DNA of 64,000 bases from Nannocystaceae bacterium (GCA_019694555.1 JAIBBS010000003.1:50319-114318), one strand, 5' to 3'; positions 21,639 to 30,568 are shown, numbered from the stretch's first letter. Notes: generated by a model from the letters alone, not told the origin. A program made the numbers and translations.

Positions 21639-22952
21639 GTGCTCGCGATCCGTCCGGCTTCCTTCGTCCACCGACATGTCGCGGCCGACGTCTCGCGTCG
21701 CGAGGGCCTCGCGATCGCGCTGGGCAGCGGCGCGACCGCGTACCTGTGGCTGTGGTTTCCGCCGCAGGAGCTGCGCGCGGCGCTGTTGGGTCTGGCCCCG
21801 CCGCTGCGCGCGATGGTGATCGTCGCGCTCGTCGCGGCCTGGCTCGCGGTCACGCATGGGCTCGCCCATCGCGTGCTCGCGTCGCACGAGGTCGCCATGC
21901 TGCGGCACCTGCCGATCAGCGCGGCGCGATGGCGCGCGATCCACATGCGCCATCTGCTCGCGCTCGATCTGCCGCTGCACGCCGCGGTGATCTACGTGCT
22001 GGCACCCTCGTGGTCGTCGTCACCGTGGTGGTGCGGCGCGCTCGCGAGCCTGGCGGTGGTGCTGGCCGCGACGCTGCGCCTGGTCGCGGCCGCGTCTGCG
22101 GATCGCGGTGCGTGGGCGCGCGCGGCCGCGATCGGCCTGCCGCTGGCGCTGCTGTGCGACGCGTTGGCGCAGCGGCGGCTCGCGGTGATCGCCCCGGCGG
22201 CACTGCTCGGTCTGGTGTGGTCGCTCGCGCGTGTGGGTCGGCCGCTGCCCGAGGCGCGCACGGCCCGGGTCGCGGCGCCGCGCCGCGCGGCCGCCGGACC
22301 GACGCGCGCACTCGCACGGCTGCTGCGGCAGCTGGCGTGGCGCAGCGATCGCGGCGCGATCGTGGGCGTCGCGATCGCACAGACCGGGTTCGCTGCCGCG
22401 GGTGCGCTCGGGGCCGCGCACGTCGGCGGTGACGATGGCCGCGGCGCGGCCGCAGCGATCCAGACCATGGCCAGCTTCGGCGCGGGCCTGGGTCTGTGGC
22501 TCGCGCTGCGCAACGAGCGGAGGCTGCAGTCGCAGCACTGGGCGCTCGATGCCTGCACCGGCGCACGCCGGCTCGACCTGCCGGCACGCGCGATCGCGGC
22601 GAGCGGTTTCGCGGCGCCGCTGCTGCTCGCGACGCTGGCAGCGGCGGCCTCGGGACTGCACCCACGTCCACTGCTCGCGCTCGCGACCGCGCTGGCGGTG
22701 TGCGTGTGGCTCGGGGCCGCCGCGCCCTCGCTCGCGATCGCGGCGCAGCGGCGGGATCGGCTCGCGCAGCCGCAGGTGGTCGCGGCCGCGCTGCACACCG
22801 CCGCGCTCGGCCTCGCGCTGCACCAAGGCGGCGCTGCTGCGGCGCTGCTGCTGGCGGCGCTGCTGCTCGCACACGCGTGGACACGCTGGCCCGCCGCCAC
22901 CTCTGCCCGCCGCCGTCGCACGCCGCTGGTTCCGGAGGCGGATCGTGGCTGA
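21639..22952 (+). CDS. Polytopic membrane protein, probable ABC permease
   Basis: About 437 residues from GTG 21639; the same frame is open from ATG 21558, but that extension is Arg-rich and overlaps the divergent kinase start. Around ten hydrophobic segments alternate with Arg/Ala loops (for example ALGSGATAYLWLWF, MVIVALVAAWLAV). I do not recognise a named family from motifs. The downstream gene encodes an ABC ATPase whose GTG overlaps this stop by 8 bp with a strong GGAGG site, so the two very likely form an ABC exporter. Substrate unknown. Confidence 0.78.
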   Translation: MLAIRPASFVHRHVAADVSRREGLAIALGSGATAYLWLWFPPQELRAALLGLAPPLRAMVIVALVAAWLAVTHGLAHRVLASHEVAMLRHLPISAARWRAIHMRHLLALDLPLHAAVIYVLAPSWSSSPWWCGALASLAVVLAATLRLVAAASADRGAWARAAAIGLPLALLCDALAQRRLAVIAPAALLGLVWSLARVGRPLPEARTARVAAPRRAAAGPTRALARLLRQLAWRSDRGAIVGVAIAQTGFAAAGALGAAHVGGDDGRGAAAAIQTMASFGAGLGLWLALRNERRLQSQHWALDACTGARRLDLPARAIAASGFAAPLLLATLAAAASGLHPRPLLALATALAVCVWLGAAAPSLAIAAQRRDRLAQPQVVAAALHTAALGLALHQGGAAAALLLAALLLAHAWTRWPAATSARRRRTPLVPEADRG

Positions 22953-23607
22953 CGCGCTGGTGCTGCACGACGTCGCGCTGCGCCGCGGTGGCCAGGACGT
23001 GCTCGTGCACGCCTCGGCGCGGGCGGGTCGCGGCCTGGTGTTGCTCGAGGGACCCAACGGCAGCGGCAAGTCGAGCCTGCTCGCGGCCATCGCCGGGGCG
23101 TTGCCGCTCGTGCGCGGTCGCATCGCGATCGCCGGCTTCGACCTCGAGCGCGACGACGTCGCCGCGCGTCGCCAGCTGGGATGGTTGCCGCAGCGCAGCG
23201 ACGCGTTCTTGCAGCTGTCGGCGCAGCAGTGGCTGGCGTTCGTCGCGGGCGTGCGCGCCGTGGCGCTCGCGCCCGCGATCGCGCGGCTGGCCGAGCTGCT
23301 GGGTCCGGTCGCGGGCATGGCGATGGACGCGGCGATGGCGACGCTGTCCGCCGGCATGCGGCGCAAGGTCTCGCTGGTCGCCGCGACCCTGGGCGATCCG
23401 ACGCTGCTGCTGCTCGACGAACCGCTCGATGCACTCGACGCGATCGGTGCGGCCGCGGTCCTCGCGGTGGTCGATCAGTGGATCACCGCCGGTCGCACGG
23501 TGGTGTGCGCGATGCACCAGCCGACCGCGGAGTGGACGCAGCGGGCCACCGCACGTTGGCGACTCGAGGGCCGCGGTCTGCACCTGCGGCCCGCCACCGA
23601 CGCGTGA
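22945..23607 (+). CDS. ABC transporter ATP-binding protein
   Basis: 220-residue minimal ATPase from GTG 22945, preceded by GGAGG at a good distance. Walker A GPNGSGKSS, signature LSAGMRRKV, Walker B LLLLDEPLDALD and switch His in CAMHQP. Small size and QRSDAFLQL Q-loop resemble CcmA/NatA-type ATPases. Works with the membrane protein encoded just upstream. Confidence 0.92.
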   Translation: MADALVLHDVALRRGGQDVLVHASARAGRGLVLLEGPNGSGKSSLLAAIAGALPLVRGRIAIAGFDLERDDVAARRQLGWLPQRSDAFLQLSAQQWLAFVAGVRAVALAPAIARLAELLGPVAGMAMDAAMATLSAGMRRKVSLVAATLGDPTLLLLDEPLDALDAIGAAAVLAVVDQWITAGRTVVCAMHQPTAEWTQRATARWRLEGRGLHLRPATDA

Positions 23608-23742
23608 CACCGCGCCGGTGGCAGCGCCGGCGTGCCCGGATCGTTCGTGAACGCACGACCGTCCGCATCCGCGACAGCGTGCGGCGAGCGGATCGCGGGC
23701 GATTGCCAAGCCCACGCCGCCGGGCATACCGTGCGGCCCGCC

Positions 23743-25710
23743 ATGTCGCTCCGTTCCGTGACGCCGCTCGCGCTCGCCACCCTCGCACTGCTCACGAGTT
23801 GCACCTCGCCGCCGTCCGACGGCAAGGCCGCGAAGGCCGACGTCAAGGGTGCTTCGGTCGCGGGCAAGGCCGACGCCAAGCGCGACGTGAAGGCCGACGG
23901 CAAGGGCGACGCCAAGCGCGATGCGAAGGCGGACGCGAAGGCCGACGCGAAGGCGGACAACAAGCCCGACGTGCCCAGCGACGAAGAGGCCGCGGCGTTC
24001 GCCAAGGAGGTCGACGGCGAGCTGCGACGGCTCTACGTCGCCGGGGGCAAGGCCGAGTGGGCCAAGGCCACCAACATCACCGACGAGACCGAGAAGGCCG
24101 CCGCGGCCGCGAACGCCGAGACCATGGCCTACGAGACCAAGGCCATCGCGCGCGCGGCCGCGTTCGACGGTTGGCAGGGCGATCCGGAGGTGCGCCGGCA
24201 GATCACGCTGCTCAAGCTGCAGAGCACGCTGCCCGCGCCCGACGACGCGACCAAGCGCGAGGAGCTGTCGGGCATCATGGCCAAGCTCGACGGCATGTAC
24301 GGCAAGGGCAAGTCGTGCAAGCCCGGCAAGGGCGGCAAGGAGACCTGCCGCGACCTCGGCCAGCTCGAGGACGTGCTCACCAACAACCGCGACTACGACG
24401 CGCAGCTCGAGGCGTGGTCGGCGTGGCACGAGACCGCCAAGCCGATGCGCCCGCTGTACCAGCGCCTGGTCGAGCTCGGCAACGAGGGCGCCCGCAACAT
24501 CGGCTACGACGACGTCGGCGTGCTGTGGCGCTCGAAGTACGACATGACGCCGCAGGCGTTCGAGCAGGAGGTCGAGCGGCTGTGGGGCCAGGTCGCGCCG
24601 CTGTACGAAGCGCTGCACTGCCACGTCCGCGCCAAGCTGCACGAGAAGTACGGCGACAAGGTCGCCGACAGCGGCCCGATCCCGGCGCACCTGCTGGGCA
24701 ACATGTGGCAGCAGGACTGGCAGAACCTCTATCCGATGCTCGAGCCGTTCCCGGGCGAGCCCAGCATCGACGTGACCAAGGCGCTCAAGAAGGCCAAGAC
24801 CGACGAGATCAAGATGGTCAAGCTCGGCGAGGGCTTCTTCACCTCGCTGGGGCTCGACCCGCTGCCGCAGACCTTCTGGGAGCGCTCGATGTTCGTGCAG
24901 CCCAAGGGCCGCGACGTGATCTGTCACGCCAGCGCGTGGGACGTCGAGCTCAACAACGATCTGCGCATCAAGATGTGCATCAAGATCGACCACGAGAACC
25001 TCGTGACCATCCATCACGAGCTCGGGCACGACTACTACTACATGAACTACTTCACCAAGCCGGTGCTGTACCAGGCCGGCGCCAACGATGGCTTCCACGA
25101 GGCCATCGGCGACGCGATCGCGCTGTCGATCACGCCGGCGTACCTCAAGCAGATCGGCCTGCTCGACAAGATCTCGGACAACGACAAGGGCGTCATCAAC
25201 AAGCAGATGCAAGATGCCCTGGGCAAGATCGCGTTCTTGCCGTTCGGCAAGCTGATCGATCAGTGGCGCTGGGACGTGTTCGCCGGCAAGACCACGCCGG
25301 AGACCTACAACGCCGCGTGGTGGGACCTGAAGCTCAAGTACCAGGGCGTCGCGCCGGTCTCGGCCCGCGGCGAGGAGTACTTCGATCCCGGCGCGAAGTA
25401 CCACATCCCCGGCAACACGCCCTACGCCCGCTACTTCCTCGCCCACATCCTGCAGTTCCAGTTCCACAAGGCGATGTGCGAGCTCGCCGGCCACACCGGT
25501 CCGCTGCACGAGTGCTCGATCTACAACAGCAAGGCCGCCGGCGCGAAGCTCAAGGCCATGCTGGAGATGGGCGCGAGCAAGCCCTGGCCCGACGCGCTCG
25601 AGGTGCTGACCGGCACCCGCGAGATGGATGCCGCGGCGCTGATGGAGTACTTCGCGCCGCTGGCCAAGTACCTCGACGAGCAGAACCAGGGCCGGACCTG
25701 CGGCTGGTGA
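23743..25710 (+). CDS. Lipoprotein peptidyl-dipeptidase A (M2 / angiotensin-converting-enzyme family)
   Basis: 655 residues from ATG 23743. Lipoprotein signal ending LLTSC, then about 45 residues of tandem Lys-Ala-Asp (KADAK-type) repeats acting as a charged tether, then a full M2 peptidase domain. Zinc motif HELGH at 425-429, third ligand Glu in the downstream EAIGD, and other ACE landmarks such as NMWQQDW and the late FHKAMCELAGH. Family members remove C-terminal dipeptides from oligopeptides; here it would act at the cell envelope, perhaps in nutrient peptide processing. The next gene begins within or just after its stop (GTGA at 25707-25710), suggesting co-expression. Confidence 0.93.
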   Translation: MSLRSVTPLALATLALLTSCTSPPSDGKAAKADVKGASVAGKADAKRDVKADGKGDAKRDAKADAKADAKADNKPDVPSDEEAAAFAKEVDGELRRLYVAGGKAEWAKATNITDETEKAAAAANAETMAYETKAIARAAAFDGWQGDPEVRRQITLLKLQSTLPAPDDATKREELSGIMAKLDGMYGKGKSCKPGKGGKETCRDLGQLEDVLTNNRDYDAQLEAWSAWHETAKPMRPLYQRLVELGNEGARNIGYDDVGVLWRSKYDMTPQAFEQEVERLWGQVAPLYEALHCHVRAKLHEKYGDKVADSGPIPAHLLGNMWQQDWQNLYPMLEPFPGEPSIDVTKALKKAKTDEIKMVKLGEGFFTSLGLDPLPQTFWERSMFVQPKGRDVICHASAWDVELNNDLRIKMCIKIDHENLVTIHHELGHDYYYMNYFTKPVLYQAGANDGFHEAIGDAIALSITPAYLKQIGLLDKISDNDKGVINKQMQDALGKIAFLPFGKLIDQWRWDVFAGKTTPETYNAAWWDLKLKYQGVAPVSARGEEYFDPGAKYHIPGNTPYARYFLAHILQFQFHKAMCELAGHTGPLHECSIYNSKAAGAKLKAMLEMGASKPWPDALEVLTGTREMDAAALMEYFAPLAKYLDEQNQGRTCGW

Positions 25711-25715
25711 CCGGC

Positions 25716-26651
25716 ATGCTCGACACCGACGCCGACGAGGTCCCCACCTGGGCGAGCTTCTTCGACGACGAACAGTTCGCAGAGTTCATGCTCGTGGTCG
25801 AACAGGACCTCGAGCGCCGCGGGGACGTCACCATCGAAGACGGCGTCGTGGAGCTGACCATCGATGGTGGCGGCCAGCACCGCCTGGGGCTGCAGAACCT
25901 CGCGCAGCTGTGCAACCAGGTCGAGCGCGAGAACTGGCGCGAGCTGGTGCGCGAGCACTTCGACCGCGTCATCGTCAGCACCCACACCCACGACCTCGAG
26001 GCGCTCAGCCGCGATTGGTCGCGCGTGCGCACGATGGTGAAGGTGCGGCTGTATGCCCGCGAGTCGCTCGGTGAACTGACCGAGAGCACCGTCCACCGCG
26101 AGGTCGGCGAGGACCTGGTCTCGGTGCTGGTCTACGATCTGCCCGACGCGGTCGCGACCGTGCCGACCGACGCGCCCGCGCGTTGGCCGGTCTCGCTCGA
26201 CGAGGTCTTCGAGCTGGCGCTGCGCAACGTGCTCGAGCAGGACGAGATCGAGATCGAGACGCTCGAGCTCGACGACGGCACCCGTTTCTCGGTCATGGTC
26301 GGCGAGTCGTTCTTCGTGACCTCGCGCCTGTTGGTGCTGCAAGAGCACCTCGACCCGGTCAACGCGATGGGCGCGCTGGTGGCGGTGCCGAACCGCCACA
26401 CGCTGTTGTTCTCGACCATCGTCGATCTGGGCGTGGTCGACACCATCCACGCGATGGCGATCCTCGCCCACCGTCGCCACGCCGAGGGCCCCGGCTCGCT
26501 GTCGCCGAGCCTCTACTGGTGGCGCGACGGCAGCCTGCTGGCGTTGCCGACCGAGGTCGACGACGAGGGCGTGCGCTTCTTCCCGCCGACCGAGTTCGTC
26601 GAGGGCTGCCTGGATCGCCTGGCCAAGCCGAGCGCGTACGGCCCGAACTGA
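25716..26651 (+). CDS. DUF1444-like cytoplasmic protein
   Basis: 311 residues from ATG 25716; GTG 25707 overlapping the ACE-like gene stop is also possible. No signal peptide or membrane segment. Acidic, with VYDLPDAVATVP and WPVSLDEVFELALRNV, which resemble the DUF1444 (YtpQ) pattern; this is a tentative match. Follows the ACE-like lipoprotein gene without a gap and so is probably in the same transcript, but I see no functional link. Confidence 0.8.
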   Translation: MLDTDADEVPTWASFFDDEQFAEFMLVVEQDLERRGDVTIEDGVVELTIDGGGQHRLGLQNLAQLCNQVERENWRELVREHFDRVIVSTHTHDLEALSRDWSRVRTMVKVRLYARESLGELTESTVHREVGEDLVSVLVYDLPDAVATVPTDAPARWPVSLDEVFELALRNVLEQDEIEIETLELDDGTRFSVMVGESFFVTSRLLVLQEHLDPVNAMGALVAVPNRHTLLFSTIVDLGVVDTIHAMAILAHRRHAEGPGSLSPSLYWWRDGSLLALPTEVDDEGVRFFPPTEFVEGCLDRLAKPSAYGPN

Positions 26652-26749
26652 GGGACGCTCGCCCGGCCGAGCCGGTCACGGGACGCTGCACCTTGCGGTC
26701 CCCGTGCCCGGCCCCGAAATCACGGGACAGCCTCCGCTGACACTCTCTC

Positions 26750-27580
26750 TCAGTCCTCCTCGACCGCCCCGCTGCTCGTCACGCGAAACACCCGATCGCC
26801 ACGCCGGCCCCCGGTGACGGTCACCTCGACGGTGTCCTCGTCGATCTGCTCGAAGCCCAGCGTCAGCTCGTGCCCCGAGGGCGTGTCGATCACCGCGCTG
26901 CCGTCGATCGGCACCGCGAAGTCGACGTCGATGGTCGCTTCCCACTGCGCGTGGGTGTCGCCGCGCGGGCCCTGCCACAGCCGCGTGCCCTCGACCGTGA
27001 ACACGCCCGAGCCGGGATCGCGGAAGGTCTGCGTGCGGTCGGCCTCGGAGTGGAAGTCGCCGCGCTTGCCGTGGTGGTCGAACGCGCTGACGATGTGCCG
27101 CTGCACCCCGCCGTCGGGCCCGCGCGACCAGGTCACGGTCGCGTCGCCGTCGAGCGTGACGCGGCCGTTGGTGATGCCGTCGTAGGAGTGCTCGACCACG
27201 ACGGTCTCACCTTGCACCTCGTAGTGCAGCGTGACGATGCCGGCGTAGGTGCGGCCGTTGTACGTGCAGCTGTCGTCGAGCGTGCCGAAGTCGATGACCA
27301 ACGTGTCGGCGTCGGTGGCCTCGACGGTCGAGCACGGGATCTGGCTCTCGACCAGGGCGCGGATGCGGCCGGCGACATCGACGAGGCCCTCGCCGATGCT
27401 GAAGTCGGTGGTGATCTCGACGAGGCCGTCCTCGAGGCCGCTGGCCTCGCCAGTCGCGACCGACTCGTCGACGGCCATGCGCATCTCGGTGAAGCTGGCA
27501 CCGCCGGCCAGGTCACAGCCCGCGGGAGCGAGCGCAGCGACCAGGAGCAGCGACAGGGACGGAGCGGTTCGGTGGGTCAT
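26750..27580 (-). CDS. Unrecognised lipoprotein
   Basis: 276 residues from ATG 27580 (ATG 27592 is four codons upstream). Signal peptide with lipobox at LAPAGC, then an acidic, strand-rich domain with repeated patterns such as VEATDADTLVIDFG and GRVTLDGDATVTW, ending ...SSGAVEED. Only one Cys pair remains in the mature part (PCS and SCT). I do not recognise a family; a beta-sheet surface or periplasmic protein is likely. Divergent from the Cys-repeat lipoprotein across 306 bp. Confidence 0.8.
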   Translation of the reverse strand: MTHRTAPSLSLLLVAALAPAGCDLAGGASFTEMRMAVDESVATGEASGLEDGLVEITTDFSIGEGLVDVAGRIRALVESQIPCSTVEATDADTLVIDFGTLDDSCTYNGRTYAGIVTLHYEVQGETVVVEHSYDGITNGRVTLDGDATVTWSRGPDGGVQRHIVSAFDHHGKRGDFHSEADRTQTFRDPGSGVFTVEGTRLWQGPRGDTHAQWEATIDVDFAVPIDGSAVIDTPSGHELTLGFEQIDEDTVEVTVTGGRRGDRVFRVTSSGAVEED

Positions 27581-27886
27581 GCCGCTTGCCATCGCAGCAT
27601 CCGTGCCAGCGCCCGGCCGGGCGCGGAACCCCGGCGATCGCAGCGCTGCGGGCCGCGGGCGCCGCATCGCGCCACAGTGCTGTTGACGACAGTCCATGGT
27701 GGCCAGGCCAGCACGGCGGCGCGGCGCGAAAAAAAAATGCTGACCCGCTGTAATCGGCGGCCCGCTCGTGTGCCTCACTGCGTGCGGAGGGCGAGCGGGC
27801 GCGTCGGCGTCTCCCTGGGGGGGAGCGAGACCGACGCGCCCGTGGCCCGGACCGCGGTCAACAACTCGTTTTCTGGAGATCCGATC
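27581..27886. other. Intergenic region between divergent lipoprotein genes
   Basis: 306 bp with no credible gene. It holds a run of nine A (27729-27737), rare in this G+C-rich sequence, and a long imperfect hairpin at 27797-27841 that would sit in the leader of the Cys-repeat lipoprotein mRNA. Promoters for both flanking genes should lie here; I could not pick them out with confidence. Confidence 0.5.
27797..27841 (+). promoter_or_regulatory. Leader hairpin upstream of Cys-repeat lipoprotein
   Basis: GGGCGCGTCGG-cg-TCTC pairs with GAGA-CCGACGCGCCC across a short G-rich loop (15 pairs, one 2-nt bulge). It lies 45 bp before the ATG and just upstream of the GGAG ribosome-binding site at 27875. 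Could be an attenuator, an mRNA-stabilising leader, or the terminator of an unseen small RNA. Confidence 0.45.
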
Positions 27887-28762
27887 ATGATCCGCAACAT
27901 CGTGAACCGTTCCTTGCGCGCGCTCGTCTTCGCCCCGCTGTTCCTCTACGGCTGCGATCTTCCCGAGCTCCCCGAGGGTGAGGGCGAAACTGCCGACGAC
28001 GACGACGACGGCGAGGGCGAAGGTGAAGAGGGTGAGAGCGCCGAGGGTGGCGGTGGCGAAGGCGGCGGTGAGGACGGCGGCGAAGAGCCCGGCGGCGAGG
28101 ACGGTGGCGAAGAGCCCGGCGGCGAAGATGGCGGTGAGGAGCCCGGCGGCGAGACCGGCGGCGGCGAGCCGACCAACTGCGACGAGGCGGCGCAGATCTG
28201 CGAGGCCGAGGGTTGGACCGAGGCGCACTGCGCCGAGGAGTTCCCGGAGTGCTTCGGCGGCGGCGAGGGCGGTGGCGGCGAGACCGGTGGCGGCGAGGTC
28301 AACTGCGACGAGGCGCTGCAGCACTGCGACGCGGAGGGTTGGACCGAGGAGCAGTGCGCGGGCGAGTACCCGGCGTGCTTCGGCGGCGGCGAAGGTGGCG
28401 GCGGCGAGACCGGTGGTGGCGAGGTCAACTGCGACGAGGCCGCGGCGGTGTGCGAGAACGAGGGGCTGACCGACGAGCAGTGCGCGGCGGAGTTCCCCGA
28501 GTGCTTCGGCGGTGGCGAAGGTGGTGGCGGCGAGACCGGTGGCGGTGAGGTCAACTGCGACGAGGCCGCGGCGGTGTGCGAGAACGAGGGGCTGACCGAC
28601 GAGCAGTGCGCGGCGGAGTTCCCCGAGTGCTTCGGTGGTGGCGGCGAGGCCGGTGGCGGTGAAGCCGGCGGCGGCGTCAACTGCGACGAGGCGCTGCAGC
28701 ACTGCGAGAACGAGGGTTGGAACAACGACCAGTGCGCGGGCGAGTACCCCGAGTGCTTCTGA
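27887..28762 (+). CDS. Cys-rich tandem-repeat lipoprotein
   Basis: 291 residues from ATG 27887 with GGAG upstream. Signal peptide ends FLYGC (lipobox). Then an acidic Glu/Gly/Asp region with three copies of GGEDGGEEP, followed by five repeats of about 27 residues, each with four Cys in the pattern NCDEA-x4-C-x9-C-x6-CF, separated by GGGEGGGGETGGG linkers. The four Cys per unit suggest two disulfides or a metal site per repeat. I know no named family. Expected location is the cell surface, with flexible linkers spacing the modules. Probably transcribed alone; the next gene is an acetyltransferase 89 bp downstream. Confidence 0.88.
   Translation: MIRNIVNRSLRALVFAPLFLYGCDLPELPEGEGETADDDDDGEGEGEEGESAEGGGGEGGGEDGGEEPGGEDGGEEPGGEDGGEEPGGETGGGEPTNCDEAAQICEAEGWTEAHCAEEFPECFGGGEGGGGETGGGEVNCDEALQHCDAEGWTEEQCAGEYPACFGGGEGGGGETGGGEVNCDEAAAVCENEGLTDEQCAAEFPECFGGGEGGGGETGGGEVNCDEAAAVCENEGLTDEQCAAEFPECFGGGGEAGGGEAGGGVNCDEALQHCENEGWNNDQCAGEYPECF
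28166..28762 (+). repeat. Five-unit tandem repeat, 126-bp period, inside the Cys-rich lipoprotein gene
   Basis: Units begin near 28166, 28295, 28421, 28547 and about 28673. The spacing is 126 bp except after unit 1 (129 bp, one extra codon). Units 3 and 4 are identical over about 90 bp from GAGGTCAACTGC onward, which points to recent duplication. Repeat number may vary between strains. Confidence 0.9.
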
Positions 28763-28851
28763 TGCTGCGGCGGTGAACCTCACCGTCGAGGCGGCGCCGT
28801 CGCGGACCTGCGACGGCGCCGTCGCCAATTCGGCGCTATCGTGCGCCGGCC

Positions 28852-29307
28852 ATGACCACGGTGTTGGTCCCGCTCACCGAAGACACGCTCGACCGCTTCG
28901 CCGCGATGGTCGAGCAGATGTACCTCGACGATCCCAGCGAGCAGCCGATGAGCCGCGAGCGCGCGCGACATCAGGCCGCGCGCATGCTGCACGAGGACCG
29001 CGGACTGGCGCTGCCGATGCTGGTGCACGCCGACGGGCAGACCGTGGGCTATGTGATCGTGGTGCCGTTTCTCTCGAACGAGTTCGGCGGCCGCATCGCG
29101 GTGCTCGACGAGGTATTCGTGATGCCGTCGCTGCGCGGGCGCGGCCACGGCACCGCGGCGATCCAGGCGGCAGTGGCGTGGGCGCGCGAGCGCGGCTTTC
29201 GCTTCGTCATGCTCGAGGTCAACGACCGCAACGTGCGCGCGCGCGCGCTGTACCAGCGGCTGGGCTTCGTGGCCCAGGCGCGACGCACGATGAGCCTACC
29301 GCTGTGA
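28852..29307 (+). CDS. GNAT-family N-acetyltransferase
   Basis: 151 residues. GNAT fold with acetyl-CoA loop LRGRGHGTAAIQ (motif A, R/Q-x-x-G-x-G/A) after strand VLDEVFVMP, and C-terminal motif B NVRARALYQRLGF. Acceptor substrate cannot be told from sequence. Its stop is 7 bp from the stop of the convergent RCC1-like gene. Confidence 0.93.
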   Translation: MTTVLVPLTEDTLDRFAAMVEQMYLDDPSEQPMSRERARHQAARMLHEDRGLALPMLVHADGQTVGYVIVVPFLSNEFGGRIAVLDEVFVMPSLRGRGHGTAAIQAAVAWARERGFRFVMLEVNDRNVRARALYQRLGFVAQARRTMSLPL

Positions 29308-29314
29308 CGTCGCT

Positions 29315-30568
29315 TCACACGCACGCATAGGGATCGACGTCGGGCAGCAGATCCCAGCTGCGATGGTCGCGGCACAGCGGGTCGGTGTTGGGATCGCAGC
29401 AGCTCGCGTCGGTCGCAGGATCGCAGCAGCTCTTCTCGAACGAGTCGCAGCAGTGGGGATCGCTCTGCGGTTCGCAGCTCCACCACACCCCGTTGGTGGT
29501 CGACCAGCAGCGCAGCTCGCCGTCGTCGACGTCGAGCGCGCAGACCTCGTTGAGCGTCAGCTGCACCTGCTCGGGCTCGAAGCCCTCGAGCGGGACCTCG
29601 GTGGACTCCAGCCCGCCGCTGGTCATGATGGTCCACAGGCTCTGATCGAAGCTGAAGGGATAGCCCCAACACTCGACGCCGCGCTCGCCGCTGAAGTTGT
29701 CGTCGTACACCGCGCAGGTGCCGAGCTCGCCGGCGGCGACGTCGAGATAGGTGCGGCCGGCCGGCACCTGCTGCATCGTGCCGCCGCCCTCGATGGGGAA
29801 CGACAGGCCCGTGGGCTGTCCCTGGAACGAGGGCGACAGCACGCTGCTGGTGTTGTCGCCCCAGCAGTAGACCTTGCCGAAGTTGGTCAGCGCGCAGGTG
29901 TGCACGGCGCCGGCCGAGACCTTGGTGAAGCGCTCGCCGCTGGGCGCAAACGGCAGATCGGTGCGGTGCACGACCTCGATCTTGCCCGCGGGCTCGCCCC
30001 AGCAGCGGATCTCGTCGCCGTCGACGACGCGGCCGTTGACGAACACGCGCGTGACACCGCAGCTCTGCTTCGCGGCGAGACCGAGCGTCGCGAAGGTGCG
30101 CCCGGCCGGCGCCTCGCTGACCTGGCCGGCGTCGTCGCGACCCCAACACACGACCTTGTTGGTCCAGTCGGTGGCGCAGTTGTGATCCATGCCCACCGCC
30201 AGCTGACGCCACTCGTGCTCCGGCGGCACGTCGATCTGGCCGTAGTCGTTGCGGCCCCAACAGTCGATGAACCCGCGCGCGTTGCCGCCGGACGGACCGT
30301 TGACGTCGCGCAGGTTGACGCAGCTGTGGCGATCGCCGGCGCCGACCTGGAACGGCCAGCTCGGCGTGCCGGTGTAGTGCACGCCCTTGTCGCCGCCGAA
30401 CACCGACTCCTCGCCACCCCAACACCACAGCGTGCCGCAGTCGTTGGCGGTGCAGCCGTGGTACGAGGAGATGTCGAAGTGGTGCACCGGATCCGCGTTC
30501 GCGATGCTGGAAGTCGCCGCGAGCGCGACGGTGGTGAGGACGGTGATGCAGTGACGATGTCGAGTCAT
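29315..30568 (-). CDS. Secreted RCC1-type beta-propeller with Cys-pair tail
   Basis: 417 residues from ATG 30568, with AAAGGGGG upstream. Cleavable signal peptide (VALAATSSIANA). The body has about seven RCC1-like blades, each with a Cys-x-Trp-Gly core (LWCWG, IDCWGRNDYGQ, VVCWGRDDAGQ, VYCWGDN, VECWG), as in bacterial regulator-of-chromosome-condensation repeat proteins. After the propeller is a Cys-rich tail with three CC pairs (HCCDSF, SCCDPAT, SCCDPNT). Likely exported; partner unknown. The Cys in each blade and the paired Cys suggest disulfide bracing. Confidence 0.87.
   Translation of the reverse strand: MTRHRHCITVLTTVALAATSSIANADPVHHFDISSYHGCTANDCGTLWCWGGEESVFGGDKGVHYTGTPSWPFQVGAGDRHSCVNLRDVNGPSGGNARGFIDCWGRNDYGQIDVPPEHEWRQLAVGMDHNCATDWTNKVVCWGRDDAGQVSEAPAGRTFATLGLAAKQSCGVTRVFVNGRVVDGDEIRCWGEPAGKIEVVHRTDLPFAPSGERFTKVSAGAVHTCALTNFGKVYCWGDNTSSVLSPSFQGQPTGLSFPIEGGGTMQQVPAGRTYLDVAAGELGTCAVYDDNFSGERGVECWGYPFSFDQSLWTIMTSGGLESTEVPLEGFEPEQVQLTLNEVCALDVDDGELRCWSTTNGVWWSCEPQSDPHCCDSFEKSCCDPATDASCCDPNTDPLCRDHRSWDLLPDVDPYACV

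Noticed and set aside
21916..25509. Open frame of 1197 codons on the minus strand opposite the permease, ATPase and ACE-like genes
   Set aside because: Spans several well-supported plus-strand genes and has no recognisable domain.
28166..28762. CRISPR-like or VNTR array
   Set aside because: The 126-bp units are in frame and encode conserved Cys modules; no short palindromic repeats with unique spacers and no cas genes.
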